Shown one piece after another: positions 55,133 through 64,000 of a DNA stretch of 64,000 nucleotides. The stretch is taken from contig NC_079876.1 in assembly GCF_029227915.1 (NCBI RefSeq), forward strand, positions 28,183,828 to 28,247,827, written 5' to 3'. Position numbers and translations under genes: made by a program. Every line of letters begins with the position of its first letter. Position 1 is the stretch's first letter. This stretch comes from Hydractinia symbiolongicarpus. Lineage: Eukaryota > Cnidaria > Hydrozoa > Anthoathecata > Hydractiniidae. The notes under the pieces are model-generated. The model did not search any database, was not told where the DNA came from, and worked only from the letters and a program-made list of their open reading frames with translations.

Positions 55133-56298
55133 TTTATTGAACAATTGTGTTGTAGTATATGTAATGCAAATATAAAGTAAATAAAATAGATAATTTGCTC
55201 TTTATATCTATCCGCCGTGTTGTGCGAAATGTACTGCCAACATGAGAGTAGCGTGCACTGTTGATGGGGGTAAATGTTCCTATTCGGTGCACCCATGTCT
55301 TATACATTTATAAGGCTCATCAGAATAATTAGGGTTCAGCAGTATCCTAAAGTCAGGGGGGGAGGTTTTTATCTGATAAGAAAAGTCTTGGAAAACAAAA
55401 TAATATCTTTTGACTGTACTGAACAGGATGGTAATTTCGTATTCACATTTAAAAACAGTGAATTTGGGAAGAGTGCTACAACCCTTACAAAAAGCTGATG
55501 ATACTACTTTTTTGCGGATATTTATTTTGGCTTTTTCAAATTTATTGTATGCCAAAAACTGTAAATCTTTATATATCAGAACAAACAAAAAACACTTAGA
55601 AACACTTAGAAAATTTGAAATGATTGAAATGATTGTGGCTTTACTGATTTTTTGCACCTTTTGAACATGAGGAAACATTAAAATCAGGTGTTCTAACAAC
55701 TTTAAAAATAATATCAGCGTTTATTTCAGGGTGTTAAACGGTAGTAAAAACTCGATCTTTAAATTGAATTTTAAACTCAATCTTATAAAATGAAAAATAT
55801 GAGGTAAAAAAATCCTTATTTGATTAAATTTTTAAAGTAAGAAGTCTGTACAAATAGAAAAAAAAAACATTCAGATACGAAAAAGGTTGAAGATGGATAA
55901 ACAGAATAGGGTTAAGTCAAACTTTAACTATACGTCTGGGTTTAATTCAACTGAAATTCATTAACAAAAAAACCGATTGAAGTTTTTAGGATGCTCTTTT
56001 TTGTTATGCGAATAAAAGGTTTTTGCCAAAAAAATTGAGCTGAAAAAGCATTTTTACTAATTCAACCAATACTATAACTCACACAAAAACTTTATGTAGA
56101 AAAATAGCTGCGTTATATATGCTAATCATGAACTGAAAGCCAAGGCACATTTTTAAATGAATTCACATTGCTCTTATTTTTACATTATTCTTCCTATTCA
56201 GCCATATATGTATTGTCACAACAGTTACCACTGAACCATTACTGTCGTAAAATGTACATTTTATTCTTAACATTCTCTTTTAGTCTTATAATAATATA
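55133..56298. other. Non-coding stretch
   Basis: Downstream flank of the Helitron and upstream flank of the micro-exon gene. No coding region or repeat I can support; the Helitron 3' hairpin was looked for and not identified with confidence. Confidence 0.5.
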
Positions 56299-57097
56299 AT
56301 GGAAATAGTGATGGAGGAAAAATTGTTAAAAACTCCAGAGAAGGATAAATCAGGTATTTGGCATAGCCTTATTTAACCAAACTTAATTTTGTTATCGCCC
56401 TTATTTTTATACACATCATTATTATTTAGAGCATAATAACAGCCAGCACAAACATTTCATATACTTACACATCCATGATCACACAAACACTAAGGAAGTA
56501 TCCATTTTTTATTGTGATTAGTAATAGTTTTTCCTTTTTTTTTAAAAGGTGGACAAGTTGAAAACAGACAGGGTATTCTTACTTTTTTACATCTTAATAT
56601 TTCGTACAGCATGAGGAAAACATTGTGATTAATAGTTCTTATTGTCGTAAATTTTTGTTTTTTAGAGAGTAGTGGACGAGTTGCAGAAATGCAGGGTATT
56701 CTTATTTTTTACATTTTAATATTTTCTTAAACTCCAGGCTACAGCATAAGTGAAATAATGGGATTAATATTTTTTATTGTTCTTAAATTTTTTAGAAGGT
56801 GAAGTTGAAAGTGTACACGGTATGTTTTGTTGTCCTATTTTGTCACCTCCGCCTTCAATTTTTTAATATATTTTTTCCTTCCAGATTATTATAACAGAAA
56901 TATTTTAGATGACACAGAAAAACAAGTAGAAAAAAAGAAAGAAGGTACGGATATGTTCATAATAAATAGTGTCTATTTTTATTATTTTTATAACATATTC
57001 CATTTTGTTTTATCTTTTTTTAGTTTTGACGTATACAGCTTACGTGGCTTATAGAAAGCAAAATCCTGGCCCCCTGTCCAATAAATCATTTAAGTTT
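56299..57097 (+). pseudogene. Micro-exon gene, six exons, all introns phase 1
   Basis: Exons 56299-56353, 56549-56572 (24 bases), 56666-56695 (30), 56796-56819 (24), 56885-56944 (60) and 57024 onward. Each is bounded by AG and GT, all introns lie in phase 1 and all internal exons are multiples of three, so any may be skipped. The joined protein starts MEIVMEEKLLKTPEKDKS, continues with short Gly/Gln/Glu-rich exons (GQVENRQ, SSGRVAEMQ, GEVESVH), an acidic-basic helix (DYYNRNILDDTEKQVEKKKE) and ends with YRKQNPGPLSNKSFKF, where a USP-LINE copy is inserted. The downstream flank at 57625 would continue LIATVRKDNE and stop. The PGP...KSFxF signature matches the gene at 11241. Function unknown. Confidence 0.65.
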
Positions 57098-57625
57098 CTT
57101 CTGTTACAAATATGGAATGTAAGAAATCAAAAACCCCTGAAAAATCTTCCGCAAATCACACAAAATCTTGTAAAATCAAAAAACCCGAAAACTTGCTACA
57201 AGGTCTTCCAAAACAACAGTCGCATTGCCATCTAACCCTGATTTTAGGAATAGCGGTCTAAAAAACTTGGAAAACACATGTTATGCAAACTTCATCTTAC
57301 AATGTTTTTATAGCCTAAAGTTAAAGAAGCCATTTCTGTCAGCAAAACAACCTCAAAGTTAGGCGAAGCATTTGTAGGTGTTCTTCAAAGTTTGGCCGTT
57401 TCTAGAAGTCCAGTTGATCCCTCCCATTTTTTGCGTGCTATGAAACATCATATCTCAGCTGCGAAGGGAAGTGCATTTAATATCTGTATTGATATTATTA
57501 TATGAGAATTGTGCTTTTAGAGGCATTTTCTCTAGAGGAGTAAAACCTCTAGCTTATTTCCAAAGACCTAAAAGGTTGAGTTCATCATTGCGGTGGCTTG
57601 CCACCTCTTTGTAAATTATTTTCTT
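57092..57625 (+). mobile_element. USP-LINE copy D, internally deleted
   Basis: It begins with linker sequence TTTCTTCTGTTACAAATATGG, includes the USP Cys box region (SGLKNLENTCYANFILQCF, with Gly-to-Glu and Ser-to-Phe changes) and the following SRSPVDPSHFLRAMKHHISA, then at about 57485-57512 jumps to the terminal 3' UTR (GAATTGTGCTTTTAGAGGC). It ends with the CTAGAGG and GGTGGC hairpins and GTAAATTATTTTC at about 57622. TTTCTT flanks both ends and may be the target duplication. The insertion point is inside the last exon of the micro-exon gene. Confidence 0.8.
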
Positions 57626-57829
57626 ATTGCTACTGTCCGAAAGGATAACGAATGACAATCTGGAAAGACAGATTGACACCGGGAAAGACTAGACCCTTAC
57701 TTTTTATTTATTCGCTTATTTTTTATGTGTGTGTATGTATGTGTGTTCTTTTTCTGTTATATGTAACGTCACACTCCCTATTGTCAGTCACCAGTTATAA
57801 GTGAAGTATTTAGCAATAGACAGATAGTA
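57626..57829. other. Spacer between two USP-LINE copies
   Basis: About 200 bases of low-complexity sequence (TGTGTGTATGTATGTGTG near 57725). Includes the presumed last codons of the micro-exon gene at its left edge. Confidence 0.5.
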
Positions 57830-57957
57830 CTGTCACGCAAGGGGTCAATAGGTAGAGTCGTGGGATGGCATGAAAAACATGCCTGCTTAGCCCGCGTAAA
57901 AGTTGGCAGCCCCAACCCAATTGTTATCTGTCGCTCCCACCAAGCTTAGGCCGGCCC
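57830..57957 (+). other. Structured 5' leader of the USP-LINE
   Basis: The leader is clearly richer in G and C than its surroundings. It contains a perfect hairpin GGCATG-AAAAA-CATGCC at about 57867-57883, plus CCCGCG, GGCAGCC and GGCCGGCC words. R2-type LINEs often carry a self-cleaving HDV-like ribozyme at the 5' end. I cannot fold a convincing HDV double pseudoknot by eye, so this remains a candidate only. Confidence 0.4.
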
Positions 57958-59911
57958 GTGGGATTTTTATGGTCTGCAACAAAGTTAAATTTTTCAAACA
58001 ATGATACCCCCAACGATATAGACCCTGACCGTATAAGGACTACCCCTCCGGATATCGATTTCGTTATTACTAACTCCTATGTCCTTCCTGCTACCTGTGA
58101 TTCTTCATTACTCCCTTCCACTAGGCATTGGACATTAAAACCGTGTAAAGTTGTTTTGCAAGATGTGCTAGCTGTTGATTCCACTGAAAAGTCTCGGCTG
58201 CTGAAAGCTAACCCGCATAACTCCCACAGTGTTCTTTCTCAGCGTTCAACAGAGCCTGACCATCTTGGCACTATGAAATGGAAACAACCTATTACTTGGC
58301 CGAAGTCAATTGACACAAAATTGTGGAATTCCCTTGATGATGCAGTTTTCCACAATTTTCTAGGCTCTTACCCATTGTCAAAAAAGTAGAGCTGTTGGAA
58401 TCAACAATTTACTACCATGCGTCTCACCTGTTTGTTTTAAGGTCACTTCCCCAGCACAACCTATCAGGTTTGAACAGGAGAGCTTTACGCAGCATCAGTT
58501 TGGTGAACGACAAGAACAGTCTACTCCGAACTCTTAAGAGCACATCTGACCCAGTTGAGAAAGGAAACATGCAAAACCTTTTAGATGATGTAATGGCCAA
58601 GTCAAGGTTATTTCGCAGAGGTGAGCGGAAAAGAAAAAAACGTTGGAAAATCCCGAATGCACGCCGGGCTTTCTCTAAGAATCCTTATCAGGCTGGGAAA
58701 AATATTTTAGATCCTAAACGTTCAATAAAACTTGAAGTTGCCCAGGACGAAATAGATTCACACAAACATTCAACCTTGAACGATCCTTCACGCCATATAC
58801 CTCTTTCAGATCTCCCTGGATTGCCTTCACCACCAAATGTAGTCTCAGCTTTCGATTCTTCCAACCTAAAGTTCAAGGATTCCCAAGCTGTCCTACATTC
58901 TCGTAGAAGTGCTTCTTCTCCTGGGCTGAACCAAATTCCTTACACAGTATATAAGAATTGTCCTCATATTGCATCGTTTCTGTTTAACATTTTTCAAGCT
59001 TGTCTAAGAAAGTCTTTCATTCCTGTGCAATGGAGATTGCATCAGAAGTTCACATACCTAAAAACAACACACCTTGTCCATCCAACATAAAGGATTTTCG
59101 CCCCATAGCTGAATGTTGAAGGAAAGCTCTTTTTAAGTTTGATTTCCAAGCGGTTAGAATCGCATACTATAAAGAAAAACAACTTTATTAATACCTCCAT
59201 TCTAAAAGGTTGTATGGAAAAAGTTCCGGGTTGCTGGGAACACATTTCTCTTGTTTGGTCCACACTTAAGAATGCGAAGGCAAAACATTCTTCACTTTCA
59301 GCCATATGGCTTGATATTGCTAATGCGTACCCTTCAGCTCCGCACAAACTGATTTTATGGCTCTCAGACGCTATGGTGTACCAGAATCTTTTGCGGCTTC
59401 TGCTCCATCCAGTTGGCATCAACACTGTAGTGGAATTTTTATCGGCTGTACACTTTCCATTATACTATTTCTTGCAGCTATAAACGTTATTATTGAATAT
59501 GTGTTTGTTACCCCAAGCCTTATTGATACTCATGGTAATAAATATAAAATTCCAGACCAACCCCCAATAAAAGCTTTTATGGATGATATATTCTTAATGT
59601 CCACGTCAATTCCAAGTACTCAAAATTTATTAAACAGGTGTACAACAGCTCTTGATTGGGTAGGCATGTCGTTTAGGGCTTCTAAATCACGCAGCATTGT
59701 TATTGATAGCGGAAAAGTCGTCCAAAGTTCACCGTTTACAGTTGGGAGCGAAAAAAGTCCATCTATTCATTCCAATCCAATTAGGTTTTTAGGCAGAACC
59801 ATTAACTCATCCTTGTCTGATTCTGCTGCAATACAAGAATTTCTAAATGATGCCGAAGACAAACTTATAGCTATAGACAGGTCCTTTCATAAAGGGGTCC
59901 ATAAGGTTTAG
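57958..59911 (+). pseudogene. USP-LINE copy C: N-terminal domain and reverse transcriptase
   Basis: The frame from about 57958 reads GFLWSATKLNFSNNDTP, VLPATCDSSLLPSTRHWTL and AVFHNFLGSYPLSKKVELLE; no N-terminal zinc finger is seen. After a shift near 58430, NRRALRSISLVNDKNSLLR, LFRRGERKRKKRWKIPNARR, SRRSASSPGLNQIPYTVYK lead to the RT: DFRPIAECNVEGKLFFSLIS, INTSILKGCMEKVPGCWEH, AIWLDIANAYPSAPHKLI (motif A Asp), FIGCTLSIILFLAAINVIIE (motif B), KAFMDDIFLMS (motif C, 59576-59587), SFRASKSRSIVI and FLGRTINSSLSD. FMDD in place of YADD, and the GCMEKVPGCWEH and NAYGSxPH-type text, place it with R2-like LINEs. Shifts near 58430, 59060, 59125 and 59400. Confidence 0.88.
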
Positions 59912-61380
59912 TTTTTACACCATCTGTTAATTCCCAGAATCCGCTGTCAATTATTAATTTATGAAGCTTCTCTATCTACTATTACAAAACTAGAGCAAAG
60001 ATTTTCTTTTTTTCATTAGGAAATGGTTAAAACTACATCTTTCAATTTCGAACATTTCCTTATATTCCTCGACATCGCCTTGTCCTCTTCCCCTGAAAAG
60101 TCTTGCATGTGTTCTCAAATCTGCCAAAATCAGTGGACATCTGTTACTAAGAGATTCTGTCGACCCTTGTGTGTCTAAGTGCGTACCAGATTTAAAAGCT
60201 GGAAATTGAAAAGTTAGTGAGGCAGTTCTTTCGGCGGATAGTCAGCTCAATTTCAATAGGATCTTAGGTTTGCATCAGAGTGGTCGAGCTGGCTTAGGGC
60301 TCTTAGACCACAAAAATATTCCACCAAAAGGCACTTATGCTTACCGAAAGCTTGTTTCCAATATCATTAAAGAAAATGAAGAAGATATTTACCATGCCAG
60401 AGCTGTACAGTTGCATTTGCAAGGCAATTGGACAAAATGGTGCTTTTATGTGAAAAATGATTTGTCTTGGAGAACCATTCTTTCATTGCCACAATGTCTA
60501 ACTTCCTTTTGTATAGGGGCAACCTACGACACCCTTCCCTCTCCAACCAATCTTGTGAGATGGGGAATTGAGAAAGACTAAAGTTGCATGCTGTGCAAGA
60601 AACCATCCTCAAATGTCTCTCACATATTGGGTGCCTGTAGACCTCCCTTACGCAGGGTAGATACACATACCGTCACGACTCGGTTTTAATAGTTTTGGTT
60701 AAGGCATTAAAAGAGTTTTTGGTATCATATAACCTCTTAAGGTTTCCAAGTGCATCAAAATTAATTTCATTCCGGCCGGTCAATCACCATCTAAGAAGAG
60801 GCATACAATGTGTCCAGGCCTTCTTCATCTTGCTTCCGATTGGAAATTACTGTCAGATTTAGATTCCGTTTTAGTTGTTCCACCATACATTGCAATAACA
60901 CAACTACCCCCAGACGTGTTATTAATATCCAGTTCTTGCATGGAACTGACTTGTCCATGTGAAGAGAACACGGAATATTGGCACAAACGAAAGCTTAACA
61001 AATATTCTTCACTTTGTTATGCTATAAAAAACAATGGATTGATCGTGCATTTCTTTGCCATTGAGGTGGGTACAAGGGGTTTCTGTTCAGAATCAGTAAG
61101 GACCTGTTTTCGTCGCCTTGGCTTCCCTTACAAGCCTTTACGTTCCCTATTAAAATCCCTAACTTTTACCTCCATGAGTGCTTCTTTTAACATCTGGATG
61201 TCTCGAAATTCTACCACTTGGGTTGAGCCTGAAAAGGCCCCAATCATTCCTGAAGTTTCTTCTGTTACAAATATGGAATGTAAGAATTCAAAAACCCCTG
61301 GGAAATCTTCCGCAAGTCATACAAAATCTTGTGAAATCAAAAAAAACAAAAAACTTGCTCTTCCAAAACAACAGTCATTG
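59912..61380 (+). pseudogene. USP-LINE copy C: thumb, zinc knuckle, restriction-like endonuclease, USP linker
   Basis: Thumb residues (IPRIRCQLLIYEASLSTI, GLHQSGRAGLGLLDHKN, YHARAVQLHLQGNWTKW) lead to the knuckle CMLCKKPSSNVSHILGACR (CxxC...H...C). The endonuclease follows: YTYRHDSVLIVLVKAL, then in the frame open from 60808, LASDWKLLSDLDSVLVVPPY, ITQLPPDVLL (the PD), CMELTCPCEENTEYWHKRKL (the acidic ExT-P-E strand and Lys), EVGTRGFCSESVRTCFRRLG. Without a stop this passes through FTSMSASFNIWMSRNSTTW into EPEKAPIIPEVSSV and KSSASHTKSCEIKK, the same linker that in copy 3 continues into the USP Cys box. The frame is open from 60808 to the truncation at 61380. Confidence 0.88.
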
Positions 61381-61570
61381 TTAGAGGAGGCGTCTTTAGT
61401 ACTTTTTGAGACGGGAAGTCCGTTATATCCATATCCTCCAATTCGAAGTCCGGTATTGCATTGAGGGATTTTGGTGCGTTTTTTCTCTGTTGTTTTCTAC
61501 CACTGACAAACAGTCTTTTTGTTTTCCCTACGATTCCCGGTGATTTGGTGTGATTTTGTTCTGAAACCAT
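61381..61570 (-). pseudogene. Truncated paralogue of the 320-aa Gln-rich protein
   Basis: The first about 60 codons match the gene starting at 63766 except P-to-S and a small in-frame loss near FPSQK. The rest is replaced by LINE sequence, so the product would end in unrelated residues. Confidence 0.8.
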
Positions 61571-61804
61571 GAATTAAAAATTTAAGTTAGTTAGATTTAT
61601 TACAGTCAAGGGTATGCAGTTGAGTATTTACTATTTTTCAACGGAAATTTGTAAATAGCACTAGGCACGAAGGTGTCAATTAGCATATTTGTGCTAAGAT
61701 GGTGTTTTATCGAGTGATTTTAAAAGTAGTGCCAGTACTGTTTCATAAAAAACTGTTGACGAGTATGCAAGGCGTGATTATGCGCAAAGTCGACGTTGTT
61801 TGTA
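61381..61804 (-). repeat. Partial head-to-tail duplicate of the 320-aa gene 5' region
   Basis: This stretch matches 63574-64000 at an offset of 2193-2196 bases with few differences, including a 3-base indel. On the minus strand it contains the shared 5' flank (61804-61571) and the first codons MVSEQNHTKSPGIVGKTKRL at 61570, running to DITDFPSQKVLKTPPL, where it is cut at 61381 by USP-LINE copy C. The right-hand copy reaches the window end, so the real duplication is longer than visible. Confidence 0.85.
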
Positions 61805-62803
61805 TATCACAATCAGTATTGACGTTTGTCTTTGTTAATTAAAGCTGGTGGTTAATTGCGAGTTGCTGGTTTTACAACAACGTTTTCGCAAAGGCGTGTG
61901 CTCTTTTACAGAAGATCAGTATAAATCTTACGAGAATTTTTTGTGAAGGAAACAATTTTTCCAAGAGAACTTTGCAGTAAATGAAATACCAATAAAATAA
62001 ACTGTAGCGTATTTTTCTCTTTCCTAACCACTGCGTTTACACTGTGTACACACGAAAGGAGAAACGAGGGTAGCAATGTGTGAAAATCAGTGTGTTACTC
62101 CCTCTCGCTTTCCCCATCGTACATTAAAAAATCAAATTGGTTTAGTTTAAGTTTGTTCGAGCGAACATGTTGTTGTAGTTTGCTCTGGTTATCTACCAAT
62201 ATATAAGTGTTGATATTGGCAATTTGTGTTTCGTTCTTTTTAAAAAACTAACTGAATAATGAGATCATCAGTTGATTTCTACCGTCATTTGAGTTTTCGG
62301 CCCCGTCCTACCGCGGACTAATTAATAACTCCTCCTAATAGTGGGCCATACCTTGGTTTAGGTATTCTCATCAGTTAGTAAAAACAATTTTCTTTTTTCA
62401 ACTTACCGTTCTTATTGTCGTGCAACGGAAACAAATTCAAAGGATCGTTTTGATTCATGATGCGTATGTATATCTTGCGTATGTATGTCTTGCTACGACA
62501 ACTACTCGAGTGAAAAGAGGTCGATTATAAGACATGTGTAGCCATATATAGTTGAAGGGCCGTTGTCGACTGTTGTTCGGTTAAAGTAATTGGTTGGTTA
62601 AAGTAATATTTGAGAGATTAACAACAAGGTTATTTGTTTGTTTATGTTTTATTTTCTTATAAAATTGTTGTTTAACAAAGTTTTTTTTATAAAATTGTTG
62701 TTTAACAAATTTTTTTTCTTTGAAGAAGGAATCTGGATCTCAAAGCGTTCGATGTTATGCTTTATACATGAAATGTGACCCGTTGTATTTGATGGGCACT
62801 TAA
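61805..62803. other. Non-coding stretch
   Basis: No gene recognised. It contains a 40-base near-repeat AAAATTGTTGTTTAACAAA at 62661 and 62693. It lies downstream (minus strand) of the 320-aa gene and would hold its 3' UTR. Confidence 0.5.
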
Positions 62804-63766
62804 TTATCGGTATTTTTCTCGATTCCAGTTTGACAAGTTTTTTGAAGGGTACTGTCCTTGTTGTGGTGGTTGTTGGAATCTTGGTGTTTGTTGAGAACGT
62901 TGTTGTTGTTGTAATCGTTGTTGCTGTTGTTGATGAAATCGAGGTGTTTGTTGTTGTCGAAAACGTGGTTGTTTGCGATGTATGTGTTCGTTATTTGTTT
63001 TAAAGTGGTCATGGGAGCGTTTTCTATTTTCTCGAATTGCAACGTTTTGATTGTGTTCCTGAATTAAAGTTTTATTTAGGATAGTTAAATCTCCCTCTGG
63101 GAGTTCCTGCTTGAGTTTGTCACGCTCGTCTTGATAAATGTTGATTTCCTGTTGGTGGTGTTCCAACAGTATTTGCAGGAGTGTTTCACTGCAGAAATGT
63201 ATAGTGATATTCCATTTGTCTTTAAGCTCTTTCGGCAAGTTCACGGTGCAGCGTATATTCACTTTGAGCACAGATGGCATTGTTTTATTGGTGACGTGTG
63301 CCTCTAGCAGCTGAATTTGTCGCAAATAATCCAATTGTTTGTTTGGGGATTTAATGTACTTTTCTCGTGCTTTACGGTTGGATGTTGATGAAACCTTTGA
63401 AATCGACATTGAAATGAAACGTTCGATCTCATCTCCACCTTTAGGTTTTGTTGTCGAATTGCCAAGGTTGTCGCCAGGTCCAATATTATTTATTATTGGC
63501 GGCTTTACAGGTTCTATTTTTTTGGTTGCCATTGTTGTTGAGGTTGTTGTTTTAGTTGATGTAGATGGTGTGTTTAGAGGAGGCGTCTTTGGTACTTCAT
63601 TTTGAAACGGGAAGTCCGTTATATCCATATCCTCCAATTCGAAGTCCGGTATTGCATTGAGGGATTTTGGTGCGTTTTTTCTCTGTTGTTTTCTACCACT
63701 GACAAACAGTCTTTTTGTTTTCCCTACGATTTCCGGTGATTTGGTGTGATTTTGTTCTGAAACCAT
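62804..63766 (-). CDS. Unrecognised 320-aa basic protein with Gln-rich tail
   Basis: A single open frame from ATG 63766 (MVSEQNHTKSPEIVGKTKRL) to TAA at 62804. Residues 1-130 are Ser/Thr/Pro/Lys-rich and look disordered. Residues 130-230 form a probable folded or helical part (NKQLDYLRQIQLLEAHVTNK, VLKVNIRCTVNLPKELKDKW, ETLLQILLEHHQQEINIYQD, ERDKLKQELPEGDL). The C-terminal 80 residues are basic and Gln/Arg/Phe-rich (FRQQQTPRFHQQQQQRLQQQ, then FQQPPQQGQYP), like RNA-binding tails. Gag/ORF1-like proteins of retroelements can have this composition, but no zinc knuckle or RRM is seen. The frame is intact. A 5' copy of its start lies 2.2 kb downstream. Confidence 0.65.
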   Translation of the reverse strand: MVSEQNHTKSPEIVGKTKRLFVSGRKQQRKNAPKSLNAIPDFELEDMDITDFPFQNEVPKTPPLNTPSTSTKTTTSTTMATKKIEPVKPPIINNIGPGDNLGNSTTKPKGGDEIERFISMSISKVSSTSNRKAREKYIKSPNKQLDYLRQIQLLEAHVTNKTMPSVLKVNIRCTVNLPKELKDKWNITIHFCSETLLQILLEHHQQEINIYQDERDKLKQELPEGDLTILNKTLIQEHNQNVAIRENRKRSHDHFKTNNEHIHRKQPRFRQQQTPRFHQQQQQRLQQQQRSQQTPRFQQPPQQGQYPSKNLSNWNREKYR

Positions 63767-64000
63767 GAAGTAAAAATTTAAGTTAGTTAGATTTATTACA
63801 GTCAGGGTTATGCAGTTGAGTATTTACTATTTTTCAACGGAAATTTGTAAATAGCACTAGGCACGAAGGTGTCAATTAGCATATTTGTGCTAAGATGGTG
63901 TTTTATCGAGAGATTTTAAAAGTAGTGCCAGTACTGTTTCATAAAAAACTGTTGACGAGTATGCAAGGCGTGATTATGCGCAAAGTCGACGTTGTTTGTA
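63574..64000 (-). repeat. Right copy of the 2.2-kb-spaced direct repeat
   Basis: Partner of 61381-61804. It includes the first about 60 codons of the 320-aa gene and its 5' flank up to the window edge. It could be an LTR-like or Penelope-type pLTR arrangement, or a plain tandem gene duplication. Confidence 0.8.

Larger units (their letters stand above)
57830..61380 (+). mobile_element. USP-LINE copy C: longest copy, R2-type LINE
   Basis: This 3.5-kb plus-strand copy contains a GC-richer 5' leader (57830-57957), an N-terminal domain, reverse transcriptase, zinc knuckle, restriction-like endonuclease and the linker into the USP domain. It is cut at about 61380, in the linker (LPKQQS), where the 61.4-kb gene sequence begins; the USP body and 3' UTR are therefore missing. 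Reading frames change many times, so it is dead. The gene order RT, CCHC knuckle, C-terminal PD-(D/E)xK endonuclease is that of R2/R4/Hero-type LINEs, not of APE-type LINEs. Confidence 0.9.

Noticed and set aside
1-64000. CRISPR arrays, bacterial operons, riboswitches or intrinsic terminators
   Set aside because: Direct repeats here are satellites or element units without unique spacers, and intron-bearing genes show a eukaryotic genome.

Overview
This window reads as nuclear DNA of an invertebrate animal, most likely a cnidarian. It is AT-rich, has spliceosomal GT-AG introns and microsatellites, and shows no operons or bacterial-style genes. The repeat content is typical of cnidarian genomes: CR1/L2-like LINEs, R2-type (restriction-like endonuclease) LINEs, Helitrons, Kolobok, PIF/Harbinger, piggyBac, an IS3-like integrase transposon and a tyrosine-recombinase element. 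The species call is inference; no rRNA, tRNA or host housekeeping gene is visible. Almost every recognisable coding stretch belongs to, or has been cut by, a mobile element.

Layout. 1-6.6 kb: a GGCACTTT motif array and a matching inverted copy near 6.63 kb flank a broken tyrosine-recombinase gene (3.43-4.34 kb). 7-8.5 kb: a LINE whose endonuclease is joined to its own C-terminus, with the reverse transcriptase deleted. 8.65-10.06 kb: Helitron helicase fragment. 11.24-12.44 kb: a small four-exon coiled-coil gene with all introns in phase 1. 14.08-16.76 kb: LINE RT fragment, then a SWIM zinc finger/YqaJ nuclease gene split by a 616-bp insertion. 16.98-18.99 kb (minus): THAP plus DDE_Tnp_4 transposase, then the 5' part of a Harbinger transposase. 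19.7-25.4 kb: a CR1/L2-like LINE interrupted at YADD by a 2.5-kb Kolobok element with TTAA target duplications, which carries an intact two-exon gene for a P2X7 C-terminal-like domain. 26.4-28.9 kb: two tandem LINE 3' ends encoding a ubiquitin-specific protease (USP), joined to an integrase fragment. 29.1-30.2 kb: tandem repeats. 31.8-33.4 kb (minus): LINE RT. 34.5-35.5 kb: piggyBac pseudogene. 37.07-40.18 kb (minus): an unrecognised spliced gene split by another USP-bearing LINE copy. 41.4-42.4 kb: integrase and MADF remnants. 43.8-46.6 kb: an unrecognised two-exon fragment and an apparently intact kinase-like gene. 46.7-47.4 kb: satellite. 48-49.4 kb (minus): RT/endonuclease copy of the same LINE. 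50.9-55.1 kb: Helitron with Rep and a deleted helicase. 56.3-57.1 kb: a micro-exon gene cut by a USP-LINE copy. 57.8-61.4 kb: the longest copy of the LINE. 61.4-64 kb: an unrecognised 320-aa minus-strand gene and a head-to-tail partial duplicate.

The main result is an R2-type LINE family, present in at least seven fragments here, whose reverse transcriptase, zinc knuckle and restriction-like endonuclease are followed in the same reading frame by a USP (peptidase C19) domain. No single copy is complete, but overlapping copies tile the whole arrangement. Its 3' UTR holds a tandem 68-bp unit and conserved hairpins. The second result is the Kolobok element carrying a P2X7-ballast-like gene, and the third a pair of related genes built of tiny symmetric phase-1 exons.
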